From: Planctomycetota bacterium
Lineage (GTDB): Bacteria > Planctomycetota > Phycisphaerae > Phycisphaerales > UBA5793
Direction: 5' to 3'
NCBI GenBank assembly: GCA_013112555.1
Contig: JABFGK010000001.1
Coordinates: forward strand, 2,665,574 to 2,729,573
DNA: 64,000 nt
Shown here: positions 34,767-43,446 of the stretch, one piece after another
Numbering within the stretch: position 1 is the stretch's first letter
How the letters are laid out: each line of letters opens with the position of its first letter
The notes under the pieces: generated by a model
What the model was told of the DNA's origin: nothing
What the model saw: only the letters and a program-made list of their open reading frames with translations
Databases searched by the model: none
Position numbers and translations under genes: made by a program

Positions 34767-37304
34767 TCAGTGCGAGTCATCCCCGTCATCATTCGATTCA
34801 TCGGGTGCTGGCTTGATGGTGAATATGGCCGGCTCGATTCGATCCGGCTGTTCGAGGCGCTCAAACTGAATGACCACCCGGCCGTTGAACTCGTTGGTCG
34901 TCGTGATCCGATACGGCACGGTGATCTCGAACTCAGTGCGATAATCATCGTACTCCGTGGCCGTCGGAATCCCAGGCATCCCCGGCGCCACCTGCAATGT
35001 CTCGCTCCTGAGGAGATGCCCTGTTTCGGAATCGACAAACACCGTCACCGCCGGCACCCCGGTTGATTCACTGTCTGCCTCAAGTCGCACCACATACACC
35101 GGGCGCTCGTCCTGCATGTCGCGACGCAGCACGGTGATGCCGTCGAAGTATGTTTCCCAATCGCCAAGTACAGCTATCGGGTGGGAGGAGAGTGCCTGGG
35201 CCAATTGCGTGCCCGTCAGTTCCTGATACGGTTGGAAGGACGACACGACCTCGGCCCGTGCCCCATCAACAGCCGATTCGGAATGACCGAATACGCCGAG
35301 CATCATCTCCTGCCGATAGCGCTTCCGATCTGCGAAATAGAGCGTCAGGTCGCCGGTAGCGCCGGCATGGACAAAATGAATCGAACCCGTCAGAAGATAG
35401 ATCGTGTCAGGCTCAAGCGTCACGACCAATCCATTGTCGTGCCGGAGTTTCATGATGTCTTCAACGGTCGGCAAGGGTTCATCGGCCGGCAGTACAGCCT
35501 CCCCACCGCCAACGCGATTCATTACAAAGACCTGGCTGCCCTGAAGCATCGTCAGGCTTTCAACCACCCCGGTGTCCTCGTTCACGGCAAACGTGGCAGC
35601 CAACTCGTCCGAAATGCGAAAGGCCCAGCGACCGGTCTCATCAGGCGGGCTCATCTCAAACACCATCTGGCCGGGAACATCGACGGCCAGCCGATTGTTC
35701 TGAATCACCACCTCCACATCAACATTCAAGTCGTCCGAGTGGTACGTTCCGAGGTACGGCTTCAACGCATCCAGGTCGATCTCGGCCGGTGGGGTATATC
35801 CCTCGCGCGGCAGTTCAAACACCGCACCGCCCTGATACATGCGCATGATCACGACCTGCCCCGCATCATCCCGATCAAACGACACGGCAATGGCATCCGA
35901 TATAAGAAACGCCCAGCGCCCGCTGTCGTCAGGCAGACGCAGTTCGTAGTTCTGCTGACCCGGGACATCAACTGCCAGCGTGCGATCCTCTCTCACGCTC
36001 ACGGTGAAGATGGCATCCTTGAACGGGCCGAAGTTGGCCACATAGCGACCGACGTACTCATCGAAATCCATGGCGCCGGCAACTTCCGCATCCGAGTCAT
36101 CACCCTCCGGGGCACCGATATCATCCTGTGCGGCTTCCTCGGCGGTACCGAGTAGCGTGTCATAGACCAAGGCCGCAATCTGCCCCTGCAGCGCCGTGAC
36201 CGACACGTTGGACAATAGAACGACCCCGAGTCGCGCTTCCGGGAAGACGGCCACATGCGCCGCAAAGCCGTCGATGTTGCCGCCATGCTGGACGAGTGGT
36301 GTCCCGTCATGGGTACCGAGGAACCAGCCGAATGCGTAGGCGGAATCCGGCCCGAGATTGATCTGGGGCGTCCACGTTTCAGCCAATGACTCCTCACTGA
36401 TCAGGCGGCTGCCCCCCCACTGCCCGCCGTCAAGCAGAAACCGCAGCCAGTGGGCCATGTCGTGTGCGTTGGAGTTAATAGAGCCGGCGGGGCCCACCGT
36501 GTCGATCTTGCGCATCGGCACATGCTCATAGGCCGAGGTCTCCTCATCCCACATATAGCCGAGTGCGAGATCCGGCGCCTCATGTGCAGCCTCGTATGTT
36601 AAGTTCGATTCGGTCATCTCCAACGGCATGAGCAGCCGCTCCGTCATCAGCGAGTTGAAGTTGCTGTCGGCCGCTCTGCCTGCTGCCATGCCGGCGGCCA
36701 TGTACATCACGTTGTTATAATGGAAGTTCTGACGGAACGTGTCCCACGGTTCGGCGTTGGCAGCCGTCGTCACGATCTGCTCGCGCGTGGCCGTCCCGGC
36801 AGCCCAGAGGATGCTCATCCGGGTAAACCCGGTCTGATGCGACAGCATGTCCCGGATCGTCACCCCCGGCTCCTCATCCGAATCTGCCCTGTCTTCGAAT
36901 CGCGGGGACAGGTTCAGTTCCGGGAGCCAGCGCGTAATCGGGTCATCCCAGGACATCGCCTCATCATCCACCATCATGCCGATCAATGTGGATGTGAACG
37001 CTTTGGTCGTGGACCCGATGGCAAACAGGGTGTGGTCGGTCACCGGGCGTCGGTTTTCCACGTCGGCCCACCCAAATCCCTCGGACAGGACGACGTCATC
37101 TTCAAGCACGACCGCCACGGCCAGGCCGGGGATGTGCAGTTCGTCACTCCGTTGGTCCAGCGCTTGCTTCAGGCTCTCGATGCGCTGATCAAGATCAGCC
37201 GGCGGGGCCGCCGCCACCTGCGTCAAACTCACCGTGATTACGAGACCCGAACACGCTGTCCACTGAAGGAGTTGCATGCCGACCGATACCTGCTTCACAT
37301 ACAT
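34767..37304 (-). CDS. Exported serine hydrolase (class C beta-lactamase-like) with tandem beta domains
   Basis: An 845-residue exported enzyme. After a signal peptide (residues 1-33) a beta-lactamase/penicillin-binding-like domain carries S98-x-x-K101 (GSTTKAF), a YNN motif in NFHYNNVMY and HGG in LVQHGGNIDG. Residues about 405-505 and 510-605 are two copies of a DUF3471-like beta domain, each with LAVDVPGQ..xE, PD..GRWAF.ISD. The last about 220 residues resemble an outer-membrane lipoprotein-sorting (LolA-like) fold. The class includes peptidases, esterases and amidases; substrate unknown. GAGGTAGTGAT precedes the start. Confidence 0.88.
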   Translation of the reverse strand: MYVKQVSVGMQLLQWTACSGLVITVSLTQVAAAPPADLDQRIESLKQALDQRSDELHIPGLAVAVVLEDDVVLSEGFGWADVENRRPVTDHTLFAIGSTTKAFTSTLIGMMVDDEAMSWDDPITRWLPELNLSPRFEDRADSDEEPGVTIRDMLSHQTGFTRMSILWAAGTATREQIVTTAANAEPWDTFRQNFHYNNVMYMAAGMAAGRAADSNFNSLMTERLLMPLEMTESNLTYEAAHEAPDLALGYMWDEETSAYEHVPMRKIDTVGPAGSINSNAHDMAHWLRFLLDGGQWGGSRLISEESLAETWTPQINLGPDSAYAFGWFLGTHDGTPLVQHGGNIDGFAAHVAVFPEARLGVVLLSNVSVTALQGQIAALVYDTLLGTAEEAAQDDIGAPEGDDSDAEVAGAMDFDEYVGRYVANFGPFKDAIFTVSVREDRTLAVDVPGQQNYELRLPDDSGRWAFLISDAIAVSFDRDDAGQVVIMRMYQGGAVFELPREGYTPPAEIDLDALKPYLGTYHSDDLNVDVEVVIQNNRLAVDVPGQMVFEMSPPDETGRWAFRISDELAATFAVNEDTGVVESLTMLQGSQVFVMNRVGGGEAVLPADEPLPTVEDIMKLRHDNGLVVTLEPDTIYLLTGSIHFVHAGATGDLTLYFADRKRYRQEMMLGVFGHSESAVDGARAEVVSSFQPYQELTGTQLAQALSSHPIAVLGDWETYFDGITVLRRDMQDERPVYVVRLEADSESTGVPAVTVFVDSETGHLLRSETLQVAPGMPGIPTATEYDDYRTEFEITVPYRITTTNEFNGRVVIQFERLEQPDRIEPAIFTIKPAPDESNDDGDDSH

Positions 37305-37371
37305 ATCACTACCTCTTCCTCTGCCCGCAGCAGTTCATGGTGGCCGGTCGTGTGGCCGGCCAGACAGATCG

Positions 37372-38469
37372 TTATTCAAGCACGCGAATCATGCGCGGTG
37401 CATTCTTCTCTAGCCACCCGACCTTCCCCACCAGTATCTCCAACATGTGGCGGGCCGACACCACGCCGACCTTCCCGGTGGCTGACAGTGCCCCCACGGC
37501 CTCAGTAATCAGTGCCTCAATCATCAGCCAGGGCAACGCTCGCACCTCGGCCCGGCTCAGCACATGGTCCGGATTGAATGCATCGTAGCCCGCGCAGAAG
37601 GCAAACCACCGCAACTCATCCGGTTCGTCAGGCCATTGCTGCGGGTCATCCCCGTGCGCCTGGATGGAAAAGTGCAACGCCCCACAGGCAATGTCGATGG
37701 CTCGGGGGGCTCGCCCGGCCGACTCGAAGTCGAGAATGCTCACGACGCGATGATCTCTGAAGATCAGATTCCCGGGATGCCAATCCCCGTGGATCAGGAT
37801 CGGGGGCCACTTGCCATATTCCTGTGCATCAACGTGAGCAGCGGCAGCCCGGTAGCGGGTGCCGACGGTATCAAGCAGTTGCAAGAGATACGCCGCGTCC
37901 TGTTTCGATTGCGTGAGTCGGTGCTGCAGCGCCTGAACCCGTCGCTCCAACGTATCTTGGTCGTGGCACGTCGATATCGGTGCCGCAGTCGAGTACGGAA
38001 ACGTACTGAGCGCTTCATGCATCTGACTGAGCCGGGTGCCGGCATCACGACAGGACTCCGTCGACCGAGCAAACTCCGTCCCATGCACAAAACGCATCAC
38101 TTCATACGATCGCCCGGAGTGCAGCAGAATCGATGCGGGCCTGGTACTGCACGTCAGATACGGCTCGACGGGCATGCCGGCCTGATGCAGATGTCGACGC
38201 AGTGCATGGCGAAATGCCGCACGGTCCAGCCCCTGCTGTGAAGCGGCTGCATCCGTCGGCCAACGACGTCGCTTGAGGAGATAGTCCTGCGTGGCTGCAC
38301 GGAGCGCAAACTTGTCGGCCTTGCCGACGCCGCGCGTGATCGCCTGCCACTGCGTCACATCGCCGATGCCGAATGTGGTGCTGACAAGATGAAGTTCTGA
38401 GTCAGACAGTGAAGCGGTTGCGTCCGGCTGGGGGGGGCGCTGTGACGGCTTGTCCCCAGTAGTGTTCAT
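37372..38469 (-). CDS. Aminoglycoside phosphotransferase-family kinase
   Basis: A 365-residue protein with the APH/choline-kinase fold. The catalytic loop is LIHGDWHPGNLIF and the metal-binding motif is SILDFESAG. The family phosphorylates small hydroxylated molecules such as sugars, choline, homoserine or antibiotics; the substrate cannot be told here. The ATG at 38469 follows CCTGAGGCGAGTCACG. It lies 56 bp after yicC and 67 bp before the serine hydrolase gene on the same strand. Confidence 0.87.
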   Translation of the reverse strand: MNTTGDKPSQRPPQPDATASLSDSELHLVSTTFGIGDVTQWQAITRGVGKADKFALRAATQDYLLKRRRWPTDAAASQQGLDRAAFRHALRRHLHQAGMPVEPYLTCSTRPASILLHSGRSYEVMRFVHGTEFARSTESCRDAGTRLSQMHEALSTFPYSTAAPISTCHDQDTLERRVQALQHRLTQSKQDAAYLLQLLDTVGTRYRAAAAHVDAQEYGKWPPILIHGDWHPGNLIFRDHRVVSILDFESAGRAPRAIDIACGALHFSIQAHGDDPQQWPDEPDELRWFAFCAGYDAFNPDHVLSRAEVRALPWLMIEALITEAVGALSATGKVGVVSARHMLEILVGKVGWLEKNAPRMIRVLE

Positions 38470-38525
38470 CGTGACTCGCCTCAGGAGTGGCCGACGCGCT
38501 GCCGGCGCTGGATACGGCAGGCCCA

Positions 38526-39416
38526 CTACTCGATGTTCTGGACCTGCTCCTTGATCCGATCGATGGCCCCCTTGATCTCGACGATCTCCCGGCTGATCTC
38601 CGCATCGTTCGACTTGCTCGCAATCGTGTTCGCCTCACGGAGCAGTTCCTGGGCCAGGAAGTCAAGCGTTCGACCGACCGGCTCACCGGATTTCGAGTCG
38701 ATCAACTCATGGAACTGGGTCAAGTGGGCTGCCAACCGAGTCAGTTCCTCGTTGATATCGCTTTTGTCAGCAAAGATGGCCACTTCACGAACCAGATCAT
38801 CCTGGTTCAACTGCAACTCAGACTGGGCAAGCATGTTCTCGACTCGCTGCTGGAGTCGAGCACGGTATTCAGCCACCACGATCGGCGCGCGCTCGGTGAT
38901 GAGTGCCAGTTTCCGCTCGATCACCTCCCGCTGAGCATGCAGGTCTTTCTTGAGCGCTGCCCCCTCGGTCCGCCGCCGCTCAATCACGGCATCGCAGGCC
39001 TGGTTCACGAGTTCGAGCACGATCGACCGGTACGTATCAACCTGCTTGTCGAGTCGGTCCGGGGGATTCAGCACACCGGGCAGATGCAGCAGGGCCGCCA
39101 CGTCAATATCAAACGGGTGCCCGAGGTTGTGCGGCAGTTCGCCCAGACCATCCATGTACGATTGCAACGCTTTGATGTTGATCGAGTAGGCCGCGTCCGC
39201 CGTTGTATCGGTGTACCGCACCGTGATCGAAATCGACCCGCGTGCCAGCCGACGACGTAGCAGTGAATCAACTTCCGGCTCAAGTCCCTGGATCGCCTCG
39301 GGCATGCGGATCAGTGCCTTGAAAAAGCGGTTGTTGAGCGATCTGATTTCGACGTGCAGATGCACACCGTCCTGGTCCGTGTTTGCTTCGCCGAAGCCGG
39401 TCATCGAACGCAACAT
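38526..39416 (-). CDS. YicC/YloC family endoribonuclease
   Basis: A 296-residue protein with the YicC N-terminus MLRSMTGFGEA, SLNNRFFK and RGSISITV, and the DUF1732 C-terminus FLAQELLREANTIASKS followed by KGAIDRIKEQVQNIE. YicC proteins are RNA endonucleases; in Escherichia coli one is linked to decay of the small RNA RyhB. Length fits the family. Lies 78 bp after secG on the same strand. Confidence 0.94.
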   Translation of the reverse strand: MLRSMTGFGEANTDQDGVHLHVEIRSLNNRFFKALIRMPEAIQGLEPEVDSLLRRRLARGSISITVRYTDTTADAAYSINIKALQSYMDGLGELPHNLGHPFDIDVAALLHLPGVLNPPDRLDKQVDTYRSIVLELVNQACDAVIERRRTEGAALKKDLHAQREVIERKLALITERAPIVVAEYRARLQQRVENMLAQSELQLNQDDLVREVAIFADKSDINEELTRLAAHLTQFHELIDSKSGEPVGRTLDFLAQELLREANTIASKSNDAEISREIVEIKGAIDRIKEQVQNIE

Positions 39417-39494
39417 TCGCTGGCACCCTTGTGAGTGAGTATCTATCAGTCGGTAGAGATTGACAGCCGGATTGTGATCAGTCCGAAGCGGGTG

Positions 39495-40259
39495 TTACCC
39501 GCCGTCCTGGCCGCCTGTTTCATTCTCAGGCGTGCCGGGATCGGCCCCGCCGTCGGCATTCTGATTCTGGTCATCGACAGGCTGACCCTCGTCAGCACCG
39601 CGCTCCGGCGTCTGACCCTGATCCCCGGCGCCGGCTTCGGCATCGCCATCACCCGGTTCCACGGCATCCGCATCGGCAATCACCACATCCTGGCTCCCCG
39701 ACGGGTCGGATTCGCCGCCGATGTTGTAGCCGACGATCTGGTAGGAGTAGGTCCGCCCATCTTCAAACGGCCCCTCGTCGAGGAACCGGGTCTCGTTGAT
39801 TTCGACCGTCCCCACTTCGATCCAATCCGGCTCATCCTGCTCGACGTCAGGACCGGCCGGCATGAGCGCCCGGTTCACGTGGAAGCCTTGCTCGTTGGCC
39901 GAATTGTCCTTCCACTTCAGCTCGACATTGCCGTCGCTCTGGTAGGAAACGGACAGCTCACCCGGGGCAGCCGGCGGATCAACACGGACCCCCTGCGACC
40001 CCCAAGCATGCTTTTGCAGCCCGACCAGCAAACTGCCCGTGACCAGCAGCAGGACGAAAATACTGCAGGTGACGATCGTCAGGACATCCCCGGTCTTGGC
40101 ACCGAAGGCCGACTGCGTGCTTGCCCCGCCACCGGCCCCAAAAGCGCCGGACAAACCGCCGCCCTGGGGGCGCTGAACCAAAATGATGAGAATCAACGCG
40201 GCGGTCAAGACCACAAACAAGAGGGTCAATACCGCATTGCCGACCATGATCCAATCCAT
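39495..40259 (-). CDS. secG: SecG translocase subunit fused to a fibronectin-type domain
   Basis: A 254-residue protein. Residues 1-85 are SecG: helix VLTLLFVVLTAALILIILVQ, the signature RPQGGGLSGAFGAGG, then a second helix VTCSIFVLLLVTGSLLVGLQ. SecG helps the SecYEG channel move proteins across the membrane. Residues about 95-185 look like a fibronectin type III domain (PPAAPGELSVSYQ...VELKWKDNSANEQGFHV...TYSYQIVGYN). The rest is an acidic, G/D/E/Q-rich tail of about 60 residues. Usual SecG is about 80-120 residues. Start chosen at 40259 after AGGAATAGG. Confidence 0.88.
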   Translation of the reverse strand: MDWIMVGNAVLTLLFVVLTAALILIILVQRPQGGGLSGAFGAGGGASTQSAFGAKTGDVLTIVTCSIFVLLLVTGSLLVGLQKHAWGSQGVRVDPPAAPGELSVSYQSDGNVELKWKDNSANEQGFHVNRALMPAGPDVEQDEPDWIEVGTVEINETRFLDEGPFEDGRTYSYQIVGYNIGGESDPSGSQDVVIADADAVEPGDGDAEAGAGDQGQTPERGADEGQPVDDQNQNADGGADPGTPENETGGQDGG

Positions 40260-40467
40260 AATGCCTATTCCTAAACCGTGCTGCATCCGCAGGAATCCCG
40301 CTGGATGCCGAAACATCACATACACCAACTTCGAGCAACGATCGCCGTGACGACCGCAAAACGGCCGACTTCTGTGTGCGGCTTTCGGCCCACATGGTAG
40401 ACGCCTGACTGCCGACATACCGTCCTATTGGGGTCGGCGGGACCATCTTTTCCCAAGACCGTCGCGA

Positions 40468-41238
40468 CTACCCGGCAGCAGCCGTGATAATTCCCGCAAA
40501 TGACTCTGCTTTCAGGGCTGCCCCTCCGATGAGACCCCCATCAATGTCGGGCTGAGACAGCAATTCCGATGCATTCCCAGGCTTCATCGAGCCGCCATAC
40601 TGAATTCTGACGGTTTCTGCGATCGTCTGGCCATACTTGTGAGCCAGCGACTGTCGAATCGCTGCATGGGCGTTCTGTGCATCGTCAGGCGTGGCAGTAC
40701 GCCCCGTCCCGATCGCCCAAACCGGCTCATACGCAATCACAATCCGGCTCATCTGCTCAGCCGACACCCCAGCCAGTCCATAGGACAACTGTGCGAAATT
40801 GATCGCATCCGTCTGCCCTGCCTCACGCTGATCGAGCGTCTCACCAACGCACAGGATGACGTTGAGCCCCGCTTCCAGGGCTGCATGGAGCTTCGCATTG
40901 ATCAGCACGTCCGACTCTCCCAGCACATGCCGGCGCTCGCTGTGCCCCACCAGCGCCCAGGTGCACCCGCAATCCTTGAGCATGGCGAGGCTGACTTCCC
41001 CGGTGAATGCACCATCCGGCTCGGTGTAGAAGTCCTGAGCACCCACACCGATCCCCGACGTGGATTCGACGGCCTGTGCCACGTCACTGAGATATGGGAA
41101 CGGGGGAAACAGGACAATATCCACCGAATCGGCGCACGATCCTGACTCGGCAGCCACCCCGCGAGCCAACGCAACGGCCCCCGAGCGGTTCGTGTTCATC
41201 TTCCAGTTGCCACCGATAATCGCCTTGCGCGTACTCAC
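40468..41238 (-). CDS. tpiA: Triosephosphate isomerase
   Basis: A 256-residue glycolytic enzyme that interconverts dihydroxyacetone phosphate and glyceraldehyde 3-phosphate. The phosphate/catalytic lysine is in GGNWKMN, the catalytic histidine in LVGHSERR and the glutamate in AYEPVWAIGTG; the phosphate loop YGGSMKPGN is present. The GTG at 41238 follows GGAGGTTGAGC and gives the normal N-terminus, so longer upstream starts are rejected. First gene of the minus-strand block with secG. Confidence 0.97.
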   Translation of the reverse strand: MSTRKAIIGGNWKMNTNRSGAVALARGVAAESGSCADSVDIVLFPPFPYLSDVAQAVESTSGIGVGAQDFYTEPDGAFTGEVSLAMLKDCGCTWALVGHSERRHVLGESDVLINAKLHAALEAGLNVILCVGETLDQREAGQTDAINFAQLSYGLAGVSAEQMSRIVIAYEPVWAIGTGRTATPDDAQNAHAAIRQSLAHKYGQTIAETVRIQYGGSMKPGNASELLSQPDIDGGLIGGAALKAESFAGIITAAAG

Positions 41239-41607
41239 GCTCAACCTCCAGGTCGGTCTCAAAGTATCGTTCGATGCAGCAGAATCAGGCACAGGTGCCC
41301 GAGTCCCACCGCTCATTCCGGCTGAAAGCGTCGATTGTAGGGGCCGCTGGGTGGTCGCTCCAGAACCGGCCAACCCCTCATTCCCACGGCGGCTGTGGAT
41401 CATCTGCACCTTGCCGGATTCCCTGATCGCTGCAAACCAAAGCCCAGGCAATCAATCGCTGCCGCTCCGCTTCTGCTGATGCAAACGACACCCGATAGGC
41501 ACATACAGCGCTGCCGGCGCCGGGCATGGCAGGGCTAGGCCGGGGCGTCGTCGGTTTATCGGAACACGCCCGGTGCATCGACAGCGGACCTCGAGGGGGG
41601 AGCCATC
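41239..41607. other. Divergent region between tpiA and the coiled-coil gene
   Basis: 369 bp that should contain promoters in both directions. Competing frames exist on both strands but none resembles a known protein. A purine-rich stretch (GAGGGGGGAG at 41593-41602) just before 41608 may serve as the ribosome binding site of the downstream gene. Confidence 0.4.
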
Positions 41608-42513
41608 CTGGGACAGTCACCCAGTCCATCCAGGTTCGAGCAGACGTACTCGACTCGCCGGATCGCGATCGTCTCCGCGGCACTCGGCTGTGTCGTCTCC
41701 GGCGTCCTGCTGGCTGCCTGGGATGTGGCCATCCTCCGCTCCGAAGCCGCTGCCCTGGCCACGCACGTGCCCGACGGCCGGCCTGCTGACACCCAGTCAC
41801 CGGCAGCACCGGGACTCGGCACGCTCGATCCATCCCTTGCATGGCTGGGAAACAACGACACCCGTCTGAGCGAACTGGCTCAGAGAATGTGGCGACTCCA
41901 ACTCGAGGAACAGGCACTCAAGGCAGAGTTGGCAGCGATCGAGGATGCGCGTGAAAACGATCTGCAAGCAGCGGCGGGCACACTGTGGGATGGCAGTGCC
42001 GGAGCAACTCGATCGAAAGCCGGCACCCCGCACTCGAACTCGTATGCACACACGGTCCATGTCGCTTCGACATCACGGGCATTGCTCAACACAGACCAGG
42101 GAGCCGAAGCCACACGTATCGAGATTCAGGCCCGGCTCGACTCGGTCCGGCAGACCCTCAGAGGTACCGAAGAGGAGTACGAGCGTGCTGCAGCAGAAGT
42201 CCAGGCACGTCAAGACGTTATCGGATTCACGCCCCAGCCGGGCACGGTCGATGACGATGCGGTGAGGCCGATGACCTCCCCGTTACCAATACCAACGTCT
42301 GGAACCGGAATCGGCCGGCTGGCAGACGCCCACGCCCTGCGCCTCCAATCGTTTGTGACACAGGGCCGGCTGCGCAACTGGCAACTGGCCTATGCCTGGC
42401 CACTCGGTAGCCGGGTGCCCTGGGCGATCGGGAACGAAGTGCGTCGCGACTACGTGGCCGCGACTGAGCAGGACCGGCAAGACTGGCCTGACACGGAGAA
42501 TGCACGGCGATGA
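41608..42513 (+). CDS. Membrane-anchored coiled-coil protein, possible CTG start
   Basis: About 301 residues, unknown family. The in-frame sequence has a basic N-terminus (STRRIAI), one membrane helix (VSAALGCVVSGVLLAAWDVAIL), a coiled coil (LSELAQRMWRLQLEEQALKAEL and further RLDSVRQTL...EEEYERAAAEVQ) and a polar C-terminus. The only ATG/GTG/TTG start is GTG at 41725, which would cut the helix in two; a CTG at 41608 follows GAGGGGGGAGCCATC and would keep it. The stop overlaps the next start (ATGA), so it is co-translated with the PDZ gene. Confidence 0.58.
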   Translation: MGQSPSPSRFEQTYSTRRIAIVSAALGCVVSGVLLAAWDVAILRSEAAALATHVPDGRPADTQSPAAPGLGTLDPSLAWLGNNDTRLSELAQRMWRLQLEEQALKAELAAIEDARENDLQAAAGTLWDGSAGATRSKAGTPHSNSYAHTVHVASTSRALLNTDQGAEATRIEIQARLDSVRQTLRGTEEEYERAAAEVQARQDVIGFTPQPGTVDDDAVRPMTSPLPIPTSGTGIGRLADAHALRLQSFVTQGRLRNWQLAYAWPLGSRVPWAIGNEVRRDYVAATEQDRQDWPDTENARR

Positions 42514-43397
42514 AGTGCAATGACCGGCGTGACGCGAGACCGGCCGTATCCGTCCTATTATCTCACGTGGGTAGCGGCATCAATACCATCCTCACTGTCT
42601 GCGGCGGTCCCATTCACAGGGTTCGCCTCGTCGGACTGATCGGCGGCTGCTGTCTCATATGTGCCATCTGCCTGTCGCTGTCGGCTGCTGCTACCGCTGT
42701 TGGGCAGACCCCGCCGGACTCGGGCACCCAGGACACAACGCGGAGGCCTGCGGCTGCCAAACGGGAGATTCCGGCCTGGCTCACATGCACGGTGCTTGAT
42801 GACCTTGATTCCGACAATCTGGCAACCCGCGATGCTGCATGGCAACGGATCGTCGATGCACCGGATATCAGCCATGCAGAGGTTCTGGACACCCTCGTCA
42901 GCCGGCGTGACACACTGTCGCCGGAACAGCAGGACCGCCTGCTCGATGCAGCCGAAACGCGGTATCTCCAGCGACTTGCGGTCATCGGGATACAGATGAA
43001 AACGGGTGTGGTCCCGATCACAATTGACAAGGTGTTCCCGGATGCACCGGCGGCCGATGTGCTGCAGATCAACGACCAACTCCTGGCGATCAATCACGTG
43101 GAGTTGCCGGAGGATCGAGGGGGCAGCGTCCTGCAGGCAACGATCACAGCCCTTGAAGCAGGCGAAATGGTGACGCTCGATATCGTGCGTGACGGCAAGC
43201 CGATGCTCGTTGACGTCGTACTGGCCAACGCGTTCTCGCTTGAAAACTTCACGACCCAACAGTTGGCGTCGAATCGCAAGCGGCATTGGGCCGGGGTTGT
43301 CAAGGATATCCGGCCGATGCCGATTCGTGTTGCGACGAAACCAATCACACTCGTTCCGAATCTGAATGCCGGCGGCAGACACCGGAGTGACCGGTGA
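42510..43397 (+). CDS. Exported or membrane-anchored PDZ-domain protein
   Basis: A 295-residue protein with a hydrophobic segment (VGLIGGCCLICAICLSLSAAA, residues about 41-62) that acts as signal or anchor. Residues about 160-240 form a PDZ domain: IGIQMKTGVVPITIDKVFPDAPAADV then INDQLLAINHVEL and GEMVTLDIVRDGKP. No protease domain is present. PDZ domains bind protein C-termini. Coupled by four-base overlap to the coiled-coil gene, suggesting a joint complex at the membrane. Function unknown. Confidence 0.78.
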   Translation: MKCNDRRDARPAVSVLLSHVGSGINTILTVCGGPIHRVRLVGLIGGCCLICAICLSLSAAATAVGQTPPDSGTQDTTRRPAAAKREIPAWLTCTVLDDLDSDNLATRDAAWQRIVDAPDISHAEVLDTLVSRRDTLSPEQQDRLLDAAETRYLQRLAVIGIQMKTGVVPITIDKVFPDAPAADVLQINDQLLAINHVELPEDRGGSVLQATITALEAGEMVTLDIVRDGKPMLVDVVLANAFSLENFTTQQLASNRKRHWAGVVKDIRPMPIRVATKPITLVPNLNAGGRHRSDR

Positions 43398-43446
43398 CCG
43401 ATGCCATCAAACACAACACCTCGATAGGAATGCAAGAGAACAGACC

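Noticed and set aside
41378..41917. A 179-codon minus-strand frame between tpiA and the coiled-coil gene
   Set aside because: Very rich in R, P and G, no family, and it conflicts with the coiled-coil gene whose helix and overlap with the PDZ gene are convincing.
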